From NCBI GenBank assembly GCA_029249445.1, contig JAQWHI010000018.1, positions 310,001 to 374,000 of the forward strand: DNA of 64,000 bases. The letters are read 5' to 3'. The notes below the pieces were generated by a model. It made no database searches, had not been told where the DNA came from, and saw nothing but the letters and a program-made list of their open reading frames with translations. The position numbers and the translations under genes are program-made. This document shows, piece by piece, positions 16,003 through 25,238 of the stretch (position 1 is the stretch's first letter; the number at the start of each line of letters is the position of its first letter). The stretch comes from Crocinitomicaceae bacterium. Its GTDB lineage: Bacteria; Bacteroidota; Bacteroidia; Flavobacteriales_D; Crocinitomicaceae.

Positions 16003-16815
16003 ATGGGTAAGATTATAGCTATTGCAAATCAAAAAGGCGGTGTTGGAAAAACGACTACTGCGATCAATCTTAGTGGTTGCTTGGGAGTTTTGGAATATAA
16101 AACATTAATTGTTGACGCAGACCCGCAAGCCAATGCAACCTCCGGTGTAGGTCTTGACCCAAAAAACACGAAAAATATCTATGACTGCTTGATTAATGAT
16201 ATTGATCCGTCCGAATTAATTATTAAAACCGACAATCCAAATTTGCACATCCTTCCTTCTCATATTGATTTGGTGGGTGCCGAGCTGGAGATGATTAATC
16301 TCCCGAATCGCGAACATATGTTGAAGTTTGCTTTGGACAAAGTGAAAGATGATTATGATTTCATTATCATCGATTGCTCTCCCTCTCTGGGTCTGATTAC
16401 TGTTAATGCTCTCACAGCAGCTGACTCTATAATGATACCAGTTCAATGCGAATACTTCGCGTTAGAAGGATTGGGGAAGCTATTGAACACGATTAAAATT
16501 GTTCAAGGCCGCTTGAATCCAGAACTCGAAATTGAAGGTATATTACTGACAATGTATGATACACGATTGCGTCTTGCAAATCAAGTGGTTGAGGAAGTCA
16601 AAATGCACTTCCAGGAAATTGTTTTTGACACAGTCATTCATCGAAATACAAAATTAGGTGAAGCTCCAAGTTATGGTGAAACCATTATCATGCACGATGC
16701 CAAAAGTAAAGGCACTGTCAATTATTTAAATTTCGCTCGCGAGATTTTACAGAAAAATGATTTGACGAATATTCCCAACGAAGACAAAAAAATACAAATT
16801 AGCGATGAGCTCTAA
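16003..16815 (+). CDS. parA: Chromosome-partitioning ATPase ParA (Soj)
   Basis: A 270-aa ParA/MinD-type ATPase without an N-terminal HTH, that is the chromosomal Soj class. The deviant Walker A is KGGVGKTTTAINL (11-23), the A' motif LIVDADPQANAT, and Walker B FIIIDCSPSLG. It binds DNA non-specifically and, with ParB bound at parS, segregates the origin region. Its last 11 bp overlap parB, so the two are co-translated. Confidence 0.95.
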   Translation: MGKIIAIANQKGGVGKTTTAINLSGCLGVLEYKTLIVDADPQANATSGVGLDPKNTKNIYDCLINDIDPSELIIKTDNPNLHILPSHIDLVGAELEMINLPNREHMLKFALDKVKDDYDFIIIDCSPSLGLITVNALTAADSIMIPVQCEYFALEGLGKLLNTIKIVQGRLNPELEIEGILLTMYDTRLRLANQVVEEVKMHFQEIVFDTVIHRNTKLGEAPSYGETIIMHDAKSKGTVNYLNFAREILQKNDLTNIPNEDKKIQISDEL

Positions 16816-17713
16816 TACCAAAAAAAGATCTGCCCTAGGCAAAGGATTAAGCGCACTTCTTGAAAACTCAGAAACTGATATTACCAGTTCTTCACCAGAA
16901 GCTGGGATCGTTGGCTCCATTTCTACCGTTTCAATCTCAAAGATTGAGGCAAATCCTTTTAATCCAAGAACGAACTTTGAAAAAGAAGCACTTCAAGAGC
17001 TGAGTACTTCAATAAAACTCCATGGGATTATCCAACCATTAACGGTTCGTAAGTTAGGACGTGACAAGTACCAACTAATTTCAGGAGAACGCAGGTTTAG
17101 AGCAGCACAACTTGCAAGGCTCAATGAAGTTCCGGCCTACATTCGAATTGCGAATGATCAAACAATGCTCGAAATGGCACTGGTCGAAAATATTCAACGT
17201 GAAGATTTAAATCCAATTGAAGTTGGATTGTCTTACCAGCGACTAATTGATGAATGTGACTTAACTCAAGAGCAATTGAGTCATAAAATCTCAAAAAGCC
17301 GTTCCAGCATTGCAAACCACCTTCGTTTGTTGAAGTTACCGGTAGATATACAGATCGGTGTTAAAGGAAAAAAAATCACAATGGGTCATGCTCGAGCACT
17401 TGTTTCAGCTGGCGATGAAGCTACACAAGTAGCACTTTATCATAGAGTTGTTCAGGAGAGATTATCAGTTCGCGATATTGAATCTATTTTGCGTGGTGAG
17501 CATGTTACTGCTCCAATAGTGCGAGCAAAAGATCAAAAAAGGGAAAAAATCAAGCTTTCAGATTCAGAATATACCTTTAAAAATGACTTTGGCGATCAAT
17601 TGTCAACCAAAGTTGAAATCACCAAAACTAGCAATGGTAATGGTAAAATAATTGTCAATTTTAATTCTGAAATTGACCTTAGCCGAATTATTGATTTACT
17701 AAACTCAAAATGA
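16805..17713 (+). CDS. parB: Chromosome-partitioning protein ParB (Spo0J)
   Basis: A 302-aa ParB. The N-terminal CTPase/ParB domain carries NPFNPRTNFEKEALQEL and GERRFRAAQLARL (about residues 95-107). The central HTH (LTQEQLSHKISKSRSSIANHLRLLKLP) binds parS, and the C-terminal segment is a dimerisation domain. I did not find a convincing parS 16-mer in this window. It overlaps parA by 11 bp and the DUF5683 gene by 4 bp (ATGA). Confidence 0.95.
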   Translation: MSSNTKKRSALGKGLSALLENSETDITSSSPEAGIVGSISTVSISKIEANPFNPRTNFEKEALQELSTSIKLHGIIQPLTVRKLGRDKYQLISGERRFRAAQLARLNEVPAYIRIANDQTMLEMALVENIQREDLNPIEVGLSYQRLIDECDLTQEQLSHKISKSRSSIANHLRLLKLPVDIQIGVKGKKITMGHARALVSAGDEATQVALYHRVVQERLSVRDIESILRGEHVTAPIVRAKDQKREKIKLSDSEYTFKNDFGDQLSTKVEITKTSNGNGKIIVNFNSEIDLSRIIDLLNSK

Positions 17714-18267
17714 AAGTTCACACCTTTCTTTTCTGTTTTCTTCTGCCGCTTTTTTCATTAGCAGGTACAAGCGACTCATCCCAATTGTCCATTGATACAA
17801 CTATACACTCTGTAAAAAAAGCCGTGTTATTTTCTGCTGTGATTCCTGGTGCAGGCCAAATATACAATCACATTTCGATGCCAAAAAGCAAAAAAAGAGC
17901 CTATTGGAAGGTGCCTGTAATTTATGGAGGAATAGGAACGTCAATCTATTTTTTAGCATTCAATCAAAGAGAACAAAAAGCGTTAAAAACTGAATACTCC
18001 TACAGAGTTAATACAGGGCTTCAACAAAATACTGATTATGCGAACTATTCAGATATAGGTGTTTTAACCCTTTACAATCAACACCTTAACTGGAGAGACT
18101 TGTCAATCCTAGCGGTTGCCGGTGTCTACCTGATTCAACTCATTGACGCTGGTGTTGAAGCACATTTTGTTTCATTCGACATTTCAGAGGACTTAGGAAT
18201 GTCCCTTGAGCCGACATTATTAAACAATCGAACGGCAGGAGTGAAATTGAGCCTTAATTTTCATTAA
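17710..18267 (+). CDS. DUF5683 membrane protein
   Basis: A 185-aa protein with a signal-peptide-like N-terminus (VHTFLFCFLLPLFSLAG), then the DUF5683 hallmark KAVLFSAVIPGAGQIYN and YWKVPVIYGGIGTSIYFLAF, and a third hydrophobic stretch (LSILAVAGVYLIQLIDAGVEAHF). It is a small Bacteroidota membrane or envelope protein of unknown role. It starts inside the parB stop (ATGA), so it is translated with parB; the linkage to parAB recurs in the phylum as far as I know. Confidence 0.85.
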   Translation: MKVHTFLFCFLLPLFSLAGTSDSSQLSIDTTIHSVKKAVLFSAVIPGAGQIYNHISMPKSKKRAYWKVPVIYGGIGTSIYFLAFNQREQKALKTEYSYRVNTGLQQNTDYANYSDIGVLTLYNQHLNWRDLSILAVAGVYLIQLIDAGVEAHFVSFDISEDLGMSLEPTLLNNRTAGVKLSLNFH

Positions 18268-18271
18268 GAGG

Positions 18272-18302
18272 CTTGTGCAGTTAGGCTAAAAGCTTATTTT
18301 TG
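18272..18302 (+). promoter_or_regulatory. Promoter for dapB-lepB operon
   Basis: CTTG at 18272-18275, exactly 19 bp, then TATTTTTG at 18295-18302, a full match to the Bacteroidota consensus. Transcription would start within about 5 nt of the dapB ATG (18313), so the leader is very short or absent. Confidence 0.7.
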
Positions 18303-18312
18303 TTTCAATAGA

Positions 18313-19032
18313 ATGGATATAGCTCTCATCGGATATGGTAAAATGGGGAAAGTAATTGAACAAATTGCTATCTCCCGCGGTCATCAGATTGTTGCAAAGT
18401 GCAACAGTCAGAGCCCCATAGAAGATTTGGATTTCAGAAAAGCAGACATTGCTATAGAATTTACAACTCCCGATTTGGCAGTTAAACACATCGAATGCTG
18501 CATTAACAATAATATTCCGATAGTTATTGGAACAACAGCTTGGAACGATCAATTGCCCTATGTAAAAGAATATGTTTCAAAACACAATGGAGCGTTACTG
18601 CATGCATCAAATTTCAGTATCGGAGTAAATATTTTTTTCGATATCAATCGGCGTCTGGCAAAATTAATGGAACCGCATAGCAGCTACGATGCCTCAATAA
18701 ATGAAACACATCACCTACAAAAATTAGATGCCCCGAGCGGAACAGCTGTAACTTTAGCTGATGACATGTTGGTTGAAAATAATAACTTTTCTTCATGGAT
18801 TCATCAAAAAAACGAAGCTCCTACTGTTGACAAAGGCCAAATTGACTTAACCTCATACAGAGCACAAGATGTTCCAGGAACTCATGTCGTCCAATACAAC
18901 TCCGAAATTGACAGCATAGAGCTCAAACATACTGCTCATAACAGAACTGGATTCGCTTTAGGATCTATCATAGCCGCTGAATGGCTCATCGGCAAGAGGG
19001 GTGTGTATACAATGCGAGATCTCATAAAATAA
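18313..19032 (+). CDS. dapB: 4-hydroxy-tetrahydrodipicolinate reductase
   Basis: A 239-aa DapB that reduces the DapA product to tetrahydrodipicolinate with NAD(P)H in the lysine/DAP pathway. The dinucleotide site is IALIGYGKMGKVIE (3-16). EFTTPDLAVKHI and VIGTTAW follow, then the catalytic His pair in ETHHLQKLDAPSGTA and the C-terminal HTAHNRTGFALG. It lies directly before lepB (5 bp). Confidence 0.95.
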   Translation: MDIALIGYGKMGKVIEQIAISRGHQIVAKCNSQSPIEDLDFRKADIAIEFTTPDLAVKHIECCINNNIPIVIGTTAWNDQLPYVKEYVSKHNGALLHASNFSIGVNIFFDINRRLAKLMEPHSSYDASINETHHLQKLDAPSGTAVTLADDMLVENNNFSSWIHQKNEAPTVDKGQIDLTSYRAQDVPGTHVVQYNSEIDSIELKHTAHNRTGFALGSIIAAEWLIGKRGVYTMRDLIK

Positions 19033-19037
19033 CAATC

Positions 19038-20951
19038 ATGAACGTACTTTATTTTTATCTTTTATTATTGGTACACCCCTACATCTCCATGTGGTGGAAA
19101 TCCTTCAATTTGACGGAACATAAATCATGGGAAGCACTAATTCCTGGATACAATTATTTTGTTGTTTTCAAGCTGGGCACAAAAAAACCCTGGTGGTCGC
19201 TTTTATTGTTATTTCCGGGTGTCCATATTGTTATGTGGTCAGTTGCAAATGTAAGTTACATTCGACGATTTGGATACTTTACCTTGATTGATACCGTTCA
19301 GGGCATCTTTTTTCCTTACATTATTATGTATAAAATTGCCCAATCAAACGATCCTATTTTGCCAGAGACCAATTGGGCCAATAGCAAGGAAGTAGGTGAT
19401 CGTGAATGGGGTGATCATTTGGCACTGTTCCTCGCTCTGCCTTTTATAGGACATGTCATTGCGCTTGGATTTGCTGCCGTTACACGCGCACAACCTGGAA
19501 AGAAAACAAAAGTAAAAGAATGGGGAGATTCAATCTGGTTCGCATTGGTTGCTGCTTTGATCATAAGAACATACGTATTTGAACCATTTAAAATTCCAAC
19601 AGGTTCAATGGAAAAGACCTTACTTGTTGGAGATTTTTTATTTGTTAACAAGTTAGCATATGGACCCAAAGTACCTGTAACACCCGTTTCTTACCCATTG
19701 GTTCATAATACTGTACCATGGATTAATATAAAATCGTATTCAAATATCGAGACTTCAAATTACACACGCCTCCCGGGATTCGGAAGTATTGAACGTAACG
19801 ATGTGGTTGTATTTAATTATCCTGCTGGTGACACCGCTGTTTATGACCCACGAATGCCAAATGGACTGATGGGGCACAATTACCATGACATTGTGAATCA
19901 AGAAGCAATGTATTTGTGGAAAGAACAAACGCCCTACTACAAAAAAGCTGAAAGTATTATTCGACAGCAAATCCAAAAAGAGAATCAACTTGTAAATGCA
20001 AATGATTTCTCAAAGATGGTTTGGGAGGCGACATGGGAAAATGCTGGAGAAAAATTCTTTGAAGAAATCGATCTATGGAAATCAAAAGCGCGTCAAGTAA
20101 TCGCAGATGGTATAACACATCGCTGTAATGAGTTCGGTATACTGTATGAAACAATTGAGCACTACGGTGTAATTTATCGACCTGTGGATAAAAGAGAGAA
20201 TTATATCAAACGCTGTGTAGGAACACCAGGCGACTGGCTCGAACTTAAAGAATCTATTTTGTATGTAAATGATAAACGTGCCTACATTGCACCACAACAA
20301 AATTTATTGTACGAAATTCAAGACTTCAAAGCACTGACAGATCCTGAAATGATGGCGAAATATACCGTTGATGCAAATACACAGTACGATCAGGCCAGAG
20401 ATCAATACGGCCAACGTGTGGGACCAATTCAGGGAGTTCACGTCAATAGAAAAGCGATCAAACGTCTTAAAAAAGACTTTACCAATCAGAAATTCAACTT
20501 AAGACAACGACCACAATACAGTGACAATCCAAGTCTGATCCCTACGCCATACGAATACATGAACAACATTAAATTTTTTCCAAATGACCCCTTCATTAAT
20601 AATACAGTAACTGATTTTCATAAATTCCAGATTCCGAAAAAAGGACAACAAATAAAAATCAATCCTAAGAATATTGCTTATTACAGAAGAATTATTTCAG
20701 CGTATGAAGGGCATAATTTGGTAGAAAAAGAAGACGGAACAATTCTAATTGATGGAAAAAAGGCAACGAACTATACCTTCGCGATGAATTATTATTGGAT
20801 GATGGGAGACAATCGCTTTAATTCCGCAGATTCGAGAATGTGGGGATTTGTCCCTGAAGACCACATCGTAGGTAAGGCCTCTATGGTTTGGTTCTCCAAT
20901 GATCCTTACGGAGGTTTTAGATGGGACAGAATGTTTACTGCAATTAAATAA
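19038..20951 (+). CDS. lepB: Signal peptidase I, unusually large
   Basis: The start is at 19038 (637 aa); an upstream in-frame ATG at 18981 lies inside dapB and adds a non-hydrophobic extension. The enzyme removes Sec/Tat signal peptides at the inner membrane. Several N-terminal hydrophobic segments (about residues 3-17, 50-70, 80-98, 128-150) precede the catalytic Ser190 in PTGSMEKTLLVGDFLFVNK. Lys391 in NYIKRCVGTPGDWLEL is the general base, and box E is YYWMMGDNRFNSADSR. About 200 residues separate Ser and Lys, against 50-60 in the E. coli enzyme. A further insert lies between boxes D and E. Its long form is a Bacteroidota trait, but this one is at the large end. Confidence 0.92.
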   Translation: MNVLYFYLLLLVHPYISMWWKSFNLTEHKSWEALIPGYNYFVVFKLGTKKPWWSLLLLFPGVHIVMWSVANVSYIRRFGYFTLIDTVQGIFFPYIIMYKIAQSNDPILPETNWANSKEVGDREWGDHLALFLALPFIGHVIALGFAAVTRAQPGKKTKVKEWGDSIWFALVAALIIRTYVFEPFKIPTGSMEKTLLVGDFLFVNKLAYGPKVPVTPVSYPLVHNTVPWINIKSYSNIETSNYTRLPGFGSIERNDVVVFNYPAGDTAVYDPRMPNGLMGHNYHDIVNQEAMYLWKEQTPYYKKAESIIRQQIQKENQLVNANDFSKMVWEATWENAGEKFFEEIDLWKSKARQVIADGITHRCNEFGILYETIEHYGVIYRPVDKRENYIKRCVGTPGDWLELKESILYVNDKRAYIAPQQNLLYEIQDFKALTDPEMMAKYTVDANTQYDQARDQYGQRVGPIQGVHVNRKAIKRLKKDFTNQKFNLRQRPQYSDNPSLIPTPYEYMNNIKFFPNDPFINNTVTDFHKFQIPKKGQQIKINPKNIAYYRRIISAYEGHNLVEKEDGTILIDGKKATNYTFAMNYYWMMGDNRFNSADSRMWGFVPEDHIVGKASMVWFSNDPYGGFRWDRMFTAIK

Positions 20952-21553
20952 TGGTCCCCGTTTTTCCAATTTCCTATTTTGGCAGCATTAAATACTTTAC
21001 TGCTCTTGCAAAGCATAAGACTGTTCTAATTGAAGCAAAGGAGCATTTTCCGAAACAATCGTACCGAAATCGGTGTGATATTCTTAGTGCTGATGGAATT
21101 TTAACACTATCAATACCAACAAAAAAGCACTCTGGGTCCAAAACACCAACAAACGAAATTCTTCTTTCAACTGATGAAAATTGGCAGCAAAGGCATTGGA
21201 GATCTATTAAAACGGCATATCAAAGCGCACCGTTTTTTGATTACTATGGCATGGAGGTTGAAGAATTACTCTTTAATTCAGAAAAAAACTTTTTAATGTA
21301 CAATTTGAACATAACAAAACGTATTTTAAAATGGATCGATATTGAGACAACATTGATTGCTACATCTTCATTTCAACCTGTAATTGAAAATGATCCCAGA
21401 GTAATGCTCACTGCCAAAATGAAGCATCAAAATTTCATACCAGCACCATACATTCAGGTCTTCCCTTCAAAACAAAGTTTTACTACAAATCTCTCAATCC
21501 TTGATGCGGTAATGTGCAATGGTCCACTCACTCGAAAACTATTAATGCCCTAA
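20951..21553 (+). CDS. WbqC family protein
   Basis: A 200-aa WbqC-like protein: FPISYFGSIKYFTALAKHK at the N-terminus, then KQSYRNRCDILSADGILTLSIPT and WRSIKTAYQSAPFFDYY, which are the family's conserved blocks. Members occur in O-antigen/glycolipid clusters and next to lepB in Bacteroidota; the activity is not established. Its ATG overlaps the lepB stop by one base (TAATG), so it belongs to the dapB-lepB operon. Confidence 0.85.
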   Translation: MVPVFPISYFGSIKYFTALAKHKTVLIEAKEHFPKQSYRNRCDILSADGILTLSIPTKKHSGSKTPTNEILLSTDENWQQRHWRSIKTAYQSAPFFDYYGMEVEELLFNSEKNFLMYNLNITKRILKWIDIETTLIATSSFQPVIENDPRVMLTAKMKHQNFIPAPYIQVFPSKQSFTTNLSILDAVMCNGPLTRKLLMP

Positions 21554-21556
21554 ACT

Positions 21557-22507
21557 ATGAAACAAATTTCGCTACTTGTACTACTTCTAAGTTTGTCCAT
21601 TTTCTCTTTTGGACAAAAAGAACATACCATCGCATTTTACAATGTTGAGAATCTCTTTGATACACTTGATACCCCGAATAAAAGTGATTCGGAGTTTCTT
21701 CCAAATGGTAAAAAAGAATGGAATTCCGAGAAATACAGTACTAAAATCAAGCACATCAATCAAGTTATTGATGCGATCGAATCTCCATTAATAATTGGTC
21801 TTTGTGAGGTTGAAAATAAAAATGTTGTTTTGGATATTGTCAAGAATGGACAACTTTCTTGCACACATGCAGTAGTTCATGCAGAAAGTCGAGATCAAAG
21901 GGGAATTGACAATGCAATAATATATGATAAATCCGCTCTATTATTAGAAGAAAAAGGGACCATTCGATTTAATATACCGGGAGACAGACCCACTCGTGAT
22001 ATTTTGTGGGCGCGCTTTACCGCGAGAAAAACATCTTTTTATGTTATGATAAATCACTGGCCGAGTCGTTATGGTGGCGCAGAGGAAAGCGAACCAAAAC
22101 GAATGATAGCGGCAGAAAATGCACGACTATTTATTGATTCACTGATACAGAATGACCCAAAAGTACGCATCATTTTCATGGGTGACTTGAACGATCATCC
22201 AGAGAATGCCGCTCCTCAAATGATTCAAGAACAATTGTCTCCTATGATAACTACCGAAAGCGGAAAGTACCAAGGAACTCATAACTACAGAGGACAATGG
22301 GGTATATTGGATCACATAATGGTGTCTGATTCATTCCTAAAAAAGAGAGGAACACGAATTGTAAAAAATTCTGGAACAATTCATAGTTTCAATTTTCTAA
22401 TTGGTGAGTACAGAGGAAATGAAGTTCCAGCAAGAACATATGGAGGAAAAAAGTACCTGAATGGATATTCAGATCACTTACCTGTTTCAATAAAAATAAG
22501 GCTTTAA
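21557..22507 (+). CDS. Exported endonuclease/exonuclease/phosphatase family protein
   Basis: A 316-aa EEP-fold protein with a signal peptide (residues 1-19, LLVLLLSLSIFSFG). Conserved metal and catalytic positions are visible in IAFYNVENLFD, IGLCEVENK (Glu), IMINHWPSR-like VMINHWPSRYGG, IIFMGDLNDHPE (Asp-x-Asn) and GYSDHLPV (Asp-His). It likely hydrolyses nucleic acid or another phosphodiester outside the cytoplasm. It follows the wbqC-like gene by 3 bp. Confidence 0.88.
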   Translation: MKQISLLVLLLSLSIFSFGQKEHTIAFYNVENLFDTLDTPNKSDSEFLPNGKKEWNSEKYSTKIKHINQVIDAIESPLIIGLCEVENKNVVLDIVKNGQLSCTHAVVHAESRDQRGIDNAIIYDKSALLLEEKGTIRFNIPGDRPTRDILWARFTARKTSFYVMINHWPSRYGGAEESEPKRMIAAENARLFIDSLIQNDPKVRIIFMGDLNDHPENAAPQMIQEQLSPMITTESGKYQGTHNYRGQWGILDHIMVSDSFLKKRGTRIVKNSGTIHSFNFLIGEYRGNEVPARTYGGKKYLNGYSDHLPVSIKIRL

Positions 22508-22530
22508 AAAAGACGTATTAAATTTAAAAA

Positions 22531-23724
22531 ATGTCAAAGTCAAGAAAGTCGGTAGCAATAATAGGTGGCGGTCCGTCTGCCCTTATGGCTGCGGCATTTT
22601 TAGATACAGATAAATTTGATGTTACCGTTTACGAAAAAAATAAATCTTTAGGTAGAAAATTCCTGGTAGCTGGAAAAGGTGGCTTCAACCTCACCCATTC
22701 TGAACCTATTGAATCGATGATTGGACGCTACCATCCAATGCTCTTTCTAAAAAACAGTCTATTAAATTTCTCTAACAAAGACCTCCGAAATTGGTTTTCC
22801 CAAATTGGAATAGAAACCTATATAGGCAGTAGTAATCGAGTCTACCCGGTGGATGGAATCAAGCCAATTGAAGTCTTAACAGCTATTGTTGATTTCCTAA
22901 AGGAAAAAGATGTTCATCTGAAATTTGGCTATGAATGGTCCAATTGGAAAAATGACTCAATTGTTTTTAAAAATAGGATACAGATAGATCCTGATTTTAC
23001 AATATTTGCTCTGGGTGGTGCAAGCTGGAGCGTCACTGGCTCAAATGGTAATTGGATAGAAATATTTAAACTAAATGGCTATGATGTCATTCCTTTTCAA
23101 CCTGCGAACTGCGCCTACGAAGTAAATTGGAGCTCTGATTTCATCAATTGGAATGAAGGAAAACCACTCAAGAACATCTCTATTTCTTGTTACGGAAATT
23201 CACAATTGGGTGAGGTTGTAATCACTCAATTTGGAATGGAAGGAAATGCTATTTATGCGCTGAGCAATGAGATACAGAAATTATTAGACACAAAAGGAGA
23301 AGCTACCGTATTGATTGACTTCAAGCCAACAACTGAATTGGAAGTCGTTCTAAATAAATTAAATAAATCAAGGCACTCAAAAATAAGCGATTGCTTGAAA
23401 CGTGATTTAAAATTAAATAATACACAGCGTGGCATGTTAAAAACAACGCTTACGAGAGAGGAATTTTTAAACCCGAAAGTATTGGCCAAGCGCATAAAAG
23501 GATTTCCTGTAACATTGATAGCCGCTGCACCAATAGATGAGGCCATATCAACAACTGGTGGTATCCCACTCTCAGCAATCACTGACAACTTTGAATTGAA
23601 GAATCGATCAAACACCTTTTGCATCGGTGAAATGTTAGATTGGAATGCCCCAACGGGAGGCTATCTGCTTCAGGCTTGTTTTAGCTTAGGAGTTGATTTG
23701 GCTCGGAAAATCAATCAACTTTAG
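22531..23724 (+). CDS. FAD-dependent oxidoreductase of the HI0933/BaiN family
   Basis: A 397-aa flavoprotein. The FAD Rossmann motif is VAIIGGGPSALMAAAFL (8-24), followed by EKNKSLGRKFLVAGKGGFNLTHSE, the hallmark of the HI0933-like family (shorter TIGR03862-type branch). The C-terminal ISTTGGIPLSAITDNF and CIGEMLDWNAPTGGYLLQACFSLG close the FAD site. The substrate is unknown; family members have been linked to reduction of unsaturated compounds. Its 3' end overlaps the convergent gene by 14 bp. Confidence 0.88.
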   Translation: MSKSRKSVAIIGGGPSALMAAAFLDTDKFDVTVYEKNKSLGRKFLVAGKGGFNLTHSEPIESMIGRYHPMLFLKNSLLNFSNKDLRNWFSQIGIETYIGSSNRVYPVDGIKPIEVLTAIVDFLKEKDVHLKFGYEWSNWKNDSIVFKNRIQIDPDFTIFALGGASWSVTGSNGNWIEIFKLNGYDVIPFQPANCAYEVNWSSDFINWNEGKPLKNISISCYGNSQLGEVVITQFGMEGNAIYALSNEIQKLLDTKGEATVLIDFKPTTELEVVLNKLNKSRHSKISDCLKRDLKLNNTQRGMLKTTLTREEFLNPKVLAKRIKGFPVTLIAAAPIDEAISTTGGIPLSAITDNFELKNRSNTFCIGEMLDWNAPTGGYLLQACFSLGVDLARKINQL

Positions 23725-25129
23725 GTAAATAATTTTTTTTTGATCCAAAGCCTACATTATCCATTGCATCTTCTTTTGGATAGGCGTATGGAAGTCGCTC
23801 TTTATAAAGGGTTTTCTTCTGAATCGATTCAAATTCTCGATAAATATAATAGACAAAATTATCATAAACTTTTATTTCATCAACATAGCGATGTTTGAGC
23901 TTGATCTGCTTATTAATCGCACCGGTTTTCGTATTTACTCTGCCCAAATAGCTGTACCCTGCTCTCTCAAACAATGCATATATTTGTCCGGTTGCGTTGT
24001 CTTGAATAAGATTTTTTTTCCATCCTGTCGATTTTGGATTGTAGTGATGGTAAATTCCAATGCTGTCCAATTTTTCACCATTTGCATAAAATGTATACAA
24101 CTTGTCTTTGTAATAATCAAACACAAAAAGGCTATCGTTTCTTTGGAACATGGGGGCATACAGTTCTTTATAGAATACCGATTGGGTAAAATAATTCGCA
24201 CCAACCCAAACTTCAGCATCAATACCTGTTTGCAGTTCTTTGTTCTTTGCCCAAAGTTTTGTGCGCACATCAACCCATTTGTATTCAGAGCGATAAAGCT
24301 CCATCATAAACTCATCTTCTATTGCTATTAAACGCTTATATGAAGTATCCGCTTGATTGAATAAAAAATAATCAAATGCAGGGTAATCTGGATTGAACGT
24401 TGAGAAATAAATTTGATTTCTATTTGTATCGATAATTGGTGAAATATTTTCTCGGAAATAATCGGATTCGAGTCCTGTAATTGTTATCGTATCCTTGCCG
24501 ATTGAAATTCCATAATCAGCATCTTTACAAATCACATATGGGTTCCCTCGATAATCATGTACCATGTATTCAGCAATTCCCGGGAGTTTGAAACTGCGCA
24601 ATACATTTATCTCATTAAAAAGTAACAGCTCACTTCCTTTACTCAGTCTCTTTGGATATGTTAGAAGTAATAAATCTCCATTTGGAAGAATTTCAAAGTC
24701 TGAAACATGTCGTTTTTTTGATTCGTAAACTACATTTGGCAAGCCTGGGGCTGAAACGATAATATCACCAAACTCCTTCCTGCGAATATATTCCATTTGA
24801 AAAACAAACTCAATGCGCTCACCCCTATATTTTGCTGCAATACTTCTTGTCTCTCTTAAAGAATTAAATTGTGAATGCGAAAATTTGAATTCAATGACAT
24901 CCCCTACTTTTGCTTTAAATTCAAAACAACCTTTTTGATCTGTTTTTCGGACAATCAACTTATTTTCTATTTCAACAATTCCCTGAACATTCTGAATGAA
25001 TTCTTTTTCCGTCTTGCTTATTAGCACAATATGCACCAAAACTGAGTCGTTTTGAGAAAAACAATACATCCTCAAAATAGCAAATACAAAAAATAAGAAC
25101 CACTGCTTCATACTATTATGATGACTCAA
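23711..25129 (-). CDS. Exported protein with CarboxypepD_reg-like domain and propeller-like repeats, unknown function
   Basis: A 472-aa protein with a signal peptide (about residues 9-25, WFLFFVFAILRMYCFS). Residues 30-115 resemble a carboxypeptidase-regulatory-like beta-sandwich (GIVEIENKLIVRKTDQKGCFEFKAKVGD). Residues 130-460 show repeated YxxxD/GxxY strands with phrases such as LPNGDLLLLTYPK and NATGQIYALFERAGYSYLGRV, suggesting a beta-propeller of the 6-bladed type. No catalytic motif is evident. It is convergent with and overlaps the flavoprotein gene by 14 bp, so no terminator fits between them. Confidence 0.75.
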   Translation of the reverse strand: MSHHNSMKQWFLFFVFAILRMYCFSQNDSVLVHIVLISKTEKEFIQNVQGIVEIENKLIVRKTDQKGCFEFKAKVGDVIEFKFSHSQFNSLRETRSIAAKYRGERIEFVFQMEYIRRKEFGDIIVSAPGLPNVVYESKKRHVSDFEILPNGDLLLLTYPKRLSKGSELLLFNEINVLRSFKLPGIAEYMVHDYRGNPYVICKDADYGISIGKDTITITGLESDYFRENISPIIDTNRNQIYFSTFNPDYPAFDYFLFNQADTSYKRLIAIEDEFMMELYRSEYKWVDVRTKLWAKNKELQTGIDAEVWVGANYFTQSVFYKELYAPMFQRNDSLFVFDYYKDKLYTFYANGEKLDSIGIYHHYNPKSTGWKKNLIQDNATGQIYALFERAGYSYLGRVNTKTGAINKQIKLKHRYVDEIKVYDNFVYYIYREFESIQKKTLYKERLPYAYPKEDAMDNVGFGSKKNYLPKVD

Positions 25130-25184
25130 GGATCAAAACTTCATAATTTTTAGAGAACTTTTTTTCTCAGTTTAAAATCCATTC

Positions 25185-25216
25185 AAAAAAAATCCCCTCA
25201 CCAAGGTGAAGGGATT
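25185..25216 (-). terminator. Rho-independent terminator after mdh
   Basis: On the minus strand AATCCCTTCACC pairs with GGTGAGGGGATT (one mismatch region) and is followed by a run of T. It lies about 25 bp past the mdh stop. Confidence 0.85.
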
Positions 25217-25238
25217 ACAAATTATTTAGTGACTTTGG

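Noticed and set aside
18268-18300. Weak hairpin (AGGCTT...AAGCTT) after DUF5683
   Set aside because: The stem is short with a wobble, and the region is better explained as the dapB promoter.
20183-20191. Exact DnaA box (TGTGGATAA) inside lepB
   Set aside because: Single site within coding sequence; expected by chance in 64 kb.
23891-24331. Open plus-strand frame of 146 codons within the propeller-like gene
   Set aside because: It lies antisense to a longer frame with a signal peptide; there is no domain and no promoter.
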